From: Pseudarthrobacter enclensis
Lineage (GTDB): Bacteria; Actinomycetota; Actinomycetes; Actinomycetales; Micrococcaceae
DNA: 64,000 nucleotides
Direction of reading: 5' to 3'
Assembly (NCBI RefSeq): GCF_001457025.1
Contig: NZ_KQ758606.1
Span: 1-64,000 of the forward strand
This document shows positions 58,866-64,000 of the stretch, piece after piece. Made by a program: the position numbers and the translations under genes. The notes under the pieces were generated by a model that saw only the letters and a list, made by a program, of their open reading frames with translations, did not search any database and was not told the DNA's origin. Positions within the stretch are counted from its first letter, which is position 1, and the number at the start of each line of letters is the position of its first letter.

Positions 58866-59942
58866 GTGAAGATGCTTGCTGAGATGTTCAGCATTGGCCC
58901 CGGCAACAAGGACCACCACCCCGCCCTGCGCTGCGCCGTCGGTGTCTTCGTTCCCCTCACCACTTTGGTCCTGCTGGGCCGCCTGGACGTGGCCATCTTC
59001 GCGTCGTTCGGTGCCTTCACAGGCATCTATGGCCGCGGCGAACCGCACGCCGCCCGCTTCGTGCTGCAGTTGCGCGCCGGGCTCCTGATGCTGCTGGTGA
59101 TGTTTCTGGCCGCGCTCGCCGCACGGATGGATTCCGCTTTCGGCCTGGACGCGGCCACCCACACCTGGCTGCTGGTCCTGGCCACCACCCTCGTGGCCGG
59201 CGGGTGTTCCGTGGCGATCTCCTGGCTGCGCCTGAGGCCGGGCGGATCCCTGTTCCACATCTTCGCCTTCGCGGCCATCGCCTCCATCCCGCACCAGCCG
59301 CCGTTGTGGGAAGGGATGCTGGTGGCGGTCCTGACCACCGTGCTGTGCCTGCTGATCGGCTTTTCCTCCCGCGTACTTCCCAGCCACCGCACGCCCTGGA
59401 CGTGGCCGCCGCGCATCCGGCGGACCGGGGCGGAGAAGCGTGCCGCCTGGCTTGAAGGGTTCGGCTACCTCGTTGCGGCCGCGCTGGCGGGATCACTGGC
59501 AACCTGGGCGGGCCAGCAGTTGGGGTTCGGCCACAACTACTGGGCGATGGTCGCGGCCGTGGTGCCCCTGGTGGGCCACACCACCCGCCACCGGGTGCGG
59601 CGCGGCGTCCAAAGGATTGTCGGCACGGTCCTGGGCCTGCTGCTGCTCGCAGCCGTCCTGCTGCTGGGCCTCCAGCCGTGGCAGACCGTGCTGGTCATGG
59701 CGCTGTGCCAGTTCGGCGCCGAGATGTTCATCATCCGGCAGTACCTGCTGGCCCAGGTCTTCGTCACCCCGCTGGCCCTGATCTCCACGCTCCTGGTGGT
59801 GCCGGCCTCACCCCGGATGCTGCTGCGGGACCGGATCATCGAGACCGTGATCGGCGCCGCCGTCGGCATCGCTGTGGTGCTGGCACCCGGTGTGTGGCGC
59901 CGCCTGCGGTCTGCGGCGGGCCAACGCACGACGGCGGCCTGA
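58866..59942 (+). CDS. FUSC-type membrane protein
   Basis: A 358-residue protein with two sets of four to five helices separated by a basic loop, as in FUSC/fusaric-acid-resistance-like proteins: LLGRLDVAIFASFGAFTGIYGRGEPHAARFV (family motif, in parts) in the first half and GHNYWAMVAAVVPLVGHTTRHRVRRGVQRIVGTVLG in the second. It may export aromatic acids, consistent with the neighbouring aromatic genes. The GTG at 58866 is preferred (GGAAGG upstream); GTG 58812 is possible. Confidence 0.78.
   Translation: MKMLAEMFSIGPGNKDHHPALRCAVGVFVPLTTLVLLGRLDVAIFASFGAFTGIYGRGEPHAARFVLQLRAGLLMLLVMFLAALAARMDSAFGLDAATHTWLLVLATTLVAGGCSVAISWLRLRPGGSLFHIFAFAAIASIPHQPPLWEGMLVAVLTTVLCLLIGFSSRVLPSHRTPWTWPPRIRRTGAEKRAAWLEGFGYLVAAALAGSLATWAGQQLGFGHNYWAMVAAVVPLVGHTTRHRVRRGVQRIVGTVLGLLLLAAVLLLGLQPWQTVLVMALCQFGAEMFIIRQYLLAQVFVTPLALISTLLVVPASPRMLLRDRIIETVIGAAVGIAVVLAPGVWRRLRSAAGQRTTAA
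59924..59937 (+). repeat. 14-mer intergenic repeat, copy 4
   Basis: Exact copy of the 20142-20155 element, overlapping the last codons of the FUSC-type gene. Confidence 0.6.
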
Positions 59943-60038
59943 CCGCCTTCCGAGGGCACTGGCCATTGACTCGGGGGCAAGGCATCCCGCGTCCCCGCCG
60001 CGGTAGGCTGGACTTCCCGTTGAACGGAAGGGGTTGCG

Positions 60039-60782
60039 GTGGCGAACTCGCAGTCGGGCGATTCCGTGGTGGACCGCATCGTCCGCCTGATCTCCGCCTT
60101 TCCGCAGGACGCAGGCTCCCTCCAGCTCTCCGAGCTTGCCGAACGCGCCGGCCTGCCGCTGACCACCACGCACCGGCTGGTGGGCCAGCTGGCCGGTCAC
60201 GGCCTGCTCGACACAGCGCCCGGAGGATTGGTCCGCCCCGGGCTGCGGCTGTGGGAGCTGGTGAACCGCGCCTCGCCAACGCTGGCGTTGCGGCAGGCTG
60301 CCATGCCGTTCATGGAGGACATCCAGCAGGTCCTTAATCAGAACGTCAACCTCGCGGTCCTGGACGGCCGGGACGTGCTGTTCGTGGAGCGCCTGTCCCG
60401 CCGCGGATCGGTGGCCAACCGTGCCCAGGTGGCCGGCAGGATGCCCCTCCACGTCTCTTCCGCCGGCCTGGCCCTGATGGCGCACCAGGACAAATCCGTC
60501 CAGGCGGCGTACCTCGAAGGCTTTTCGGACCCCGGCGGCACCCTGACCGCCGATGATGTGCGGACGCTGCTCGCCGAAGCATCCCGCCAGGGCTACGCGC
60601 AGCTGAAGGCCGTCATGGATCCGGACACCTGGGGCATCGCCGTGCCCGTCCTCAACCGCCGCCAGCACGCGGTCGCCTCCCTCGGCGTCGTGGTTCCGCT
60701 GCGGGAAATGCGGCTCCAGGCGCTTGTTCCGGCCCTGCAGACCGCGGCGCGGGGCATCGCCCGCCGCTTGGCGGACTCCTGA
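60039..60782 (+). CDS. IclR-family regulator next to pobA
   Basis: A 247-residue regulator: VVDRIVRLISAFPQDAGSLQLSELAERAGLPLTTTHRLVGQLAGHGLL (winged helix, in parts), then the effector domain (NQNVNLAVLDGRDVLFVERLSRRGSVANRAQVAGRMPLHVSSAGLALMA). GTG 60039 with GGAAGGGG upstream. Its position 106 bases before pobA makes it the likely 4-hydroxybenzoate-responsive regulator, similar in role to PobR. Confidence 0.87.
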   Translation: MANSQSGDSVVDRIVRLISAFPQDAGSLQLSELAERAGLPLTTTHRLVGQLAGHGLLDTAPGGLVRPGLRLWELVNRASPTLALRQAAMPFMEDIQQVLNQNVNLAVLDGRDVLFVERLSRRGSVANRAQVAGRMPLHVSSAGLALMAHQDKSVQAAYLEGFSDPGGTLTADDVRTLLAEASRQGYAQLKAVMDPDTWGIAVPVLNRRQHAVASLGVVVPLREMRLQALVPALQTAARGIARRLADS

Positions 60783-60794
60783 CCTCGAACCATT

Positions 60795-60808
60795 CAACGG
60801 AATTGTTG
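60795..60808 (+). promoter_or_regulatory. Operator candidate in the pobA promoter
   Basis: CAAC-GGAATT-GTTG, a 14-bp palindrome 80 bases upstream of pobA, in TTCAACGGAATTGTTGTAA. Confidence 0.4.
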
Positions 60809-60888
60809 TAACGCCGGTCACCCGCCGCGGCGCACACTGGTGCCAGGCACATTCCGGCCCGCCGGGCCCGCAACGAAGCGAGACAATC

Positions 60889-62076
60889 ATGGCACGCACC
60901 ACCATCACCACGCAGGTAGCCATCATGGGCGCAGGCCCCGCCGGGCTCATGCTCTCCCACCTTCTGGCCAAGGCCGGCATCGAGTCCACCGTGATCGAAG
61001 TCAGAAGCCACGACGAGATCAGCCGCACCGTCCGTGCCGGCATCCTGGAGCACGGAACTGTGAACCTGCTGGTGGACAGCGGGGTATCGGACCGGGTGCT
61101 GACCCACGGCGACCGGCACGACGGCATCGAGCTGCGGTTCAACGGCGAGAGCCACCGCGTCGACTTCAAGGACCTGGTGGGCGAATCCGTGTGGCTCTAC
61201 CCGCAGACGGACGTCTTCACGGACCTCGCCGCCCGCAGGAAGGCCGACGCCGGCGACGTCCGCTACAGCGTCACTGACACCAGCGTCCACGACCTCGAGG
61301 GCAAGCCCAAGGTTTGGTTCACGGACGCCGACGGCACCGACTTCGAGATCCAGGCCGACTTCCTGGTCGGGGCGGACGGCTCCCGCAGCCACTGCCGGTT
61401 CCAGATCCCCGAAGCCCACCGCAAGTGGTACTTCCATGAATACCCGTTCGCCTGGTTCGGCATCCTGGCCGAGGCACCGCGCAGCTCGGACGAACTGATC
61501 TACGCCAACTCGGCCAACGGCTTCGCCCTGATCAGCCAGCGCACCGAGACCGTCCAGCGCATGTACTTCCAGTGCGACCCCAAGGAGAACGTCGCCGAGT
61601 GGGACGATGACCGGATCTGGGCCGAGTTCCGCGGCCGGGTCAACGGCAACGGCTTCGAACTCAAGGAGGGCCCGGTCATCGAGAAGATGGTCCTGCCGTT
61701 CCGCAGCTTCGTCCACACGCCCATGCGGTACGGCAACCTGTTCCTGGCCGGCGATGCCGCCCACACCGTCCCGCCTACCGGCGCCAAGGGCCTGAACCTG
61801 GCCATCCACGACGTCAAGGTCCTCTTCGAGGGGCTGGACAGCCACTACAACTCCGGCTCGGACCGGCTGCTGGAAACCTACAGCGACCGCGCCCTGGACC
61901 GGGTGTGGAAGGCCCAGCAGTTCTCCTATTGGATGACCACCATGCTGCACACGCCCGCCGACGCCGATGACTTTTCCCGCGCCCGCCAGTTGGGCGAACT
62001 GAATTCCGTGGTGTCCTCACGCCACGGCATGGCCTACCTGGCCGAGGCCTACACCGGGTGGCCGGGCCGCGCCTGA
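60889..62076 (+). CDS. pobA: 4-hydroxybenzoate 3-monooxygenase
   Basis: A 395-residue flavoprotein monooxygenase: FAD loop VAIMGAGPAGLMLSHLL, RAGILEHGTVNLL, DFLVGADGSRSHCR (DG motif), and FLAGDAAHTVPPTGAKGLNLAIHDV (GD motif); YFHEYPFAWFGILAEAP is typical for PobA. It makes protocatechuate from 4-hydroxybenzoate with NAD(P)H and O2, feeding the pca genes 14 kb upstream. ATG at 60889; only a weak ribosome binding site (GAAGCGAG). Confidence 0.95.
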   Translation: MARTTITTQVAIMGAGPAGLMLSHLLAKAGIESTVIEVRSHDEISRTVRAGILEHGTVNLLVDSGVSDRVLTHGDRHDGIELRFNGESHRVDFKDLVGESVWLYPQTDVFTDLAARRKADAGDVRYSVTDTSVHDLEGKPKVWFTDADGTDFEIQADFLVGADGSRSHCRFQIPEAHRKWYFHEYPFAWFGILAEAPRSSDELIYANSANGFALISQRTETVQRMYFQCDPKENVAEWDDDRIWAEFRGRVNGNGFELKEGPVIEKMVLPFRSFVHTPMRYGNLFLAGDAAHTVPPTGAKGLNLAIHDVKVLFEGLDSHYNSGSDRLLETYSDRALDRVWKAQQFSYWMTTMLHTPADADDFSRARQLGELNSVVSSRHGMAYLAEAYTGWPGRA

Positions 62077-62097
62077 CGCCGGACACGCCAGGGAAAG

Positions 62098-62108
62098 TAC
62101 GACGGCGG
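62098..62108 (+). repeat. Variant of the intergenic repeat
   Basis: TACGACGGCGG in the gap between pobA and the TetR stop. Confidence 0.4.
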
Positions 62109-62118
62109 GCGGCCGGGT

Positions 62119-62658
62119 TCAGGGGGCCAGGAGCCGCCTGATGGTTGCGGCAACGGCTTCCACGTCCGGGGCCTCGTCGCGCCGCACCGTGAGCAGGTGC
62201 AGCAGCAGGCCGTCGCCGTAGTCGGCCACGTCCCGTGCCCGGGCTGCAGGGTCCGGGACGCCGAGGGCCGCCAGGGCCTGTTCCAGGTTGCCCACGAGGA
62301 GGCGGTGACCGGCGGTGACCGCCTCCGGGCGGTCCAGCGAGAAGGCCATCCGGGCCCGGTTGATGCCGGCGTGCTGCCCGGCCAGTGCCACTACGGTGGA
62401 CGCCAGCCGGCCGGCCAGTTCATCGATGTCCCGCGGCGGGCCTGCCGGTCCGCGCTGGCGCAGCAGTTCCGCATCCAGGTCCAGCAGCCGCTCCAGGACC
62501 GCATCGACCAGGGCGGAGCGGCTGCGGTAGTAGTTGGAGGTGGTCCCTTCGGCGACCTCCGCGGTGGCGTCCACGGCGCGGTGGGTCAGTCCCTTCATTC
62601 CCTTCTCCGCCACCACGGCCAGGGCTGCGTCGAGGAGTTGGGTCCGGCGGTCAGGCAT
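62119..62658 (-). CDS. TetR-family repressor
   Basis: A 179-residue regulator with the N-terminal helix-turn-helix RRTQLLDAALAVVAEKGMKGLTHRAVDATAEVAEGTTSNYYRSRSALVDAV (in parts) and a ligand domain. It is divergent from the FAD-monooxygenase gene across 68 bases and probably represses it. Confidence 0.87.
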   Translation of the reverse strand: MPDRRTQLLDAALAVVAEKGMKGLTHRAVDATAEVAEGTTSNYYRSRSALVDAVLERLLDLDAELLRQRGPAGPPRDIDELAGRLASTVVALAGQHAGINRARMAFSLDRPEAVTAGHRLLVGNLEQALAALGVPDPAARARDVADYGDGLLLHLLTVRRDEAPDVEAVAATIRRLLAP

Positions 62659-62701
62659 GGCCCCAGTCTAGTGACAGGGGGACGTCACCCCTTCCGGTAT
62701 C

Positions 62702-62715
62702 ACTACAAAAGTAGT
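62702..62715 (+). promoter_or_regulatory. TetR operator candidate
   Basis: ACTAC-AAAA-GTAGT, a palindrome centred in the divergent gap, 12 bases before the monooxygenase start, where bound repressor would block both genes. Confidence 0.5.
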
Positions 62716-62726
62716 AGCTTTGCTGC

Positions 62727-63782
62727 ATGAACGGAATTTCGGTCATCGGCGGCGGAATCGCAGGGCTGGCACTGGCGGCATGCCTGGACCCGGACAAATT
62801 CCAGGTCACGGTGTACGAGAAGAGGCCTGAACTTCCGGCCGTGGGCAACGCCCTGGGCATGTGGCCCAACGCCCAGCGCGCACTGGACCGGCTGGGGATC
62901 CTCGGCGAGGCCAGGGCCGTCAGCCCCGTGCTCGGCAGCGGGTCGGTCCGGGACGCCCAGGGTAAGCCCTGGATCACGGTCGACGCAGGCGACATGTTCG
63001 GCATCTCGCGCGTGGACCTGCTGCGCCTGCTGGACGCGGCGGTGCCCGGAACCGTCCGTCGCAGCACCGGCAATGTACAGGCACCGCCCGCGGACGGAAG
63101 CCTGGTGGTGGGTGCCGACGGCGTTCACAGCACGGTCCGCCGGGAGGGGTGGGGGCCGGGCACCGGCGCCAGGCTCTCCCCCTACCTTGCGTTGCGGGGC
63201 ACCCTGCCCACTCCTGTCGGCCCGGACGAGGTTGGCGAGTACTGGGGCCGCGGCGACCTGTTCGGCATGGCGGCTGCCCGCGGCGGCTCGTTCTGGTACG
63301 CCAGCTACCGGTCTGCGGCCGGCCCCTACGGCATCGACCCCGCGGCGGCCCTGGAGGAGGCCCGGGCACGCTATTCCGGCCACGCGCCCGCCATCCGCCG
63401 GACGCTCGCCGCCGCAAGCCCCGGGGACTGCCTGGTGCAGCGCCTGTGGACTGTCCCGCGGCTGGGCTCCTACGTCCACGGGCGCACGGTGCTCATCGGG
63501 GATGCCGCACACGCCATGATGCCCACACTGGGCCGCGGCGCCTGCGAATCCCTGGTGGACGCCGTCACCCTCGCGGACCTTCTCAACACGCTGCCCGAAG
63601 CCGAGGCGCTCCGTGCCTACGACCGGCAGCGGCGGCTGAGGACCCAGGCCCTGGGCGTGGCATCGGCGGCGATGGGGCGCATTGCCCTCGCGGAAGGTGC
63701 CCAGCCCTTACGGGACCGGCTGCTCGGCCTGGCCCGACGCCGGAAGCCGGGTACCGCCGTCGTCCGCGGTACCGCCGCCTGA
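62727..63782 (+). CDS. FAD-dependent monooxygenase
   Basis: A 351-residue class A flavoprotein: SVIGGGIAGLALAACLDPDKF at the start, SLVVGADGVHSTVRR (DG motif) and VLIGDAAHAMMPTLGRGACESLVDAVTLADLL (GD motif, in parts). It should hydroxylate an aromatic or polyketide-like substrate; related small actinobacterial enzymes act on antibiotics or salicylate-like compounds. Under control of the divergent TetR gene. ATG at 62727. Substrate unknown. Confidence 0.86.
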   Translation: MNGISVIGGGIAGLALAACLDPDKFQVTVYEKRPELPAVGNALGMWPNAQRALDRLGILGEARAVSPVLGSGSVRDAQGKPWITVDAGDMFGISRVDLLRLLDAAVPGTVRRSTGNVQAPPADGSLVVGADGVHSTVRREGWGPGTGARLSPYLALRGTLPTPVGPDEVGEYWGRGDLFGMAAARGGSFWYASYRSAAGPYGIDPAAALEEARARYSGHAPAIRRTLAAASPGDCLVQRLWTVPRLGSYVHGRTVLIGDAAHAMMPTLGRGACESLVDAVTLADLLNTLPEAEALRAYDRQRRLRTQALGVASAAMGRIALAEGAQPLRDRLLGLARRRKPGTAVVRGTAA

Positions 63783-63791
63783 CCACCGGCC

Positions 63792-64000
63792 TCAGGGCCG
63801 GCGCGCGGGTCCGGGCAGAACCCCCTCCTCCGCCGCTGACCCGGAACTGCCGGCCGGTGCGGAACTCTCGGCGAGGACCCCGGCGGCGGAGGCACCGCCT
63901 GCTGCGGGAGCCGCGGGGAGGCGCTTCCGGTTGCCGCTGCGCCGGGACCGGCCGTACACCAGGTACATCGTGACGCCGGTGATCACCATTAACAGCACGG
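63792..64000 (-). CDS. C-terminal end of a membrane protein (5' partial)
   Basis: The minus-strand frame is open to the window edge. The visible 69 residues are the end of a last transmembrane helix (VMLLMVITGVTMYLVYG) followed by a basic patch (RSRRSGNRKR) and an Ala/Gly/Ser-rich tail. It looks like the C terminus of a polytopic transporter; the family cannot be named from this fragment. Confidence 0.6.
   Translation of the reverse strand, partial: VLLMVITGVTMYLVYGRSRRSGNRKRLPAAPAAGGASAAGVLAESSAPAGSSGSAAEEGVLPGPARRP

Overview
The window is chromosomal DNA of a high-GC actinobacterium, most likely an Arthrobacter/Pseudarthrobacter-type member of the Micrococcaceae. This rests on the rpsF-ssb-rpsR-rplI...dnaB neighbourhood, the GC-rich coding with frequent GTG starts, the CsoR/CopZ/CopA set, class F sortase, an orphan WXG100 protein and pca gene order. 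It is an inference, because no rRNA or marker comparison was possible. Nearly all of the DNA is coding; I see no IS element, prophage, CRISPR array, tRNA or rRNA.

Layout. 1-5546 (+): a surface-polysaccharide operon with a galactose-oxidase-like copper radical oxidase (start outside the window), a secreted repeat protein, a cellulose-synthase-like GT2 and a GT39-like membrane glycosyltransferase. The first and third genes recall the GlxA/CslA pair of Streptomyces. 5635-10255 (-): a LAL-type LuxR regulator, a DegT-family protein lacking the PLP lysine and a NeuD-type acyltransferase. 10751-12163: amino acid permease. 12460-14246: rpsF-ssb-rpsR-rplI. 14311-16954: small housekeeping genes, including a membrane protein with an L7/L12-like segment. 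16955-17691: a gene-free stretch with DnaA-box-like sites, then dnaB.

19074-25851: thioesterase, DoxX, MATE and EamA transporters, a CGNR regulator, WXG100 and DUF2277 proteins. 25871-28845 (-): copper operon csoR-copZ-copA with two palindromic operator candidates. 28933-29093: a likely small RNA. 29150-31572 (-): universal stress protein, class F sortase and its probable Gly/Asn-rich wall substrate. 31859-39535: a BNR-repeat/MoaD-like pair, small unknown genes, an aminotransferase, a TreS-like GH13 enzyme with a flavin oxidoreductase, and an AEC transporter. 39608-40696: ATP-dependent DNA ligase.

40878-53794 is a catabolic island for shikimate/quinate and protocatechuate. It has an MHS-type importer, an IclR regulator, shikimate/quinate dehydrogenase, a bifunctional 3-dehydroshikimate dehydratase, then pcaH-G-B-D-C-F-I-J and a second IclR regulator. 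The genes are packed with 1-8 base overlaps, so translational coupling is likely. Together they can take shikimate or dehydroshikimate to protocatechuate and on to succinyl-CoA plus acetyl-CoA. 53990-56849 encodes a three-part NAD(P) transhydrogenase. 56931-59942 holds a diacylglycerol-kinase-family protein, a membrane-anchored ACT protein and a FUSC-type protein. 60039-62076 is an IclR regulator with pobA, which feeds 4-hydroxybenzoate into the pca route. 62119-63782 is a divergent TetR/FAD-monooxygenase pair, and a partial membrane protein runs off the right end.
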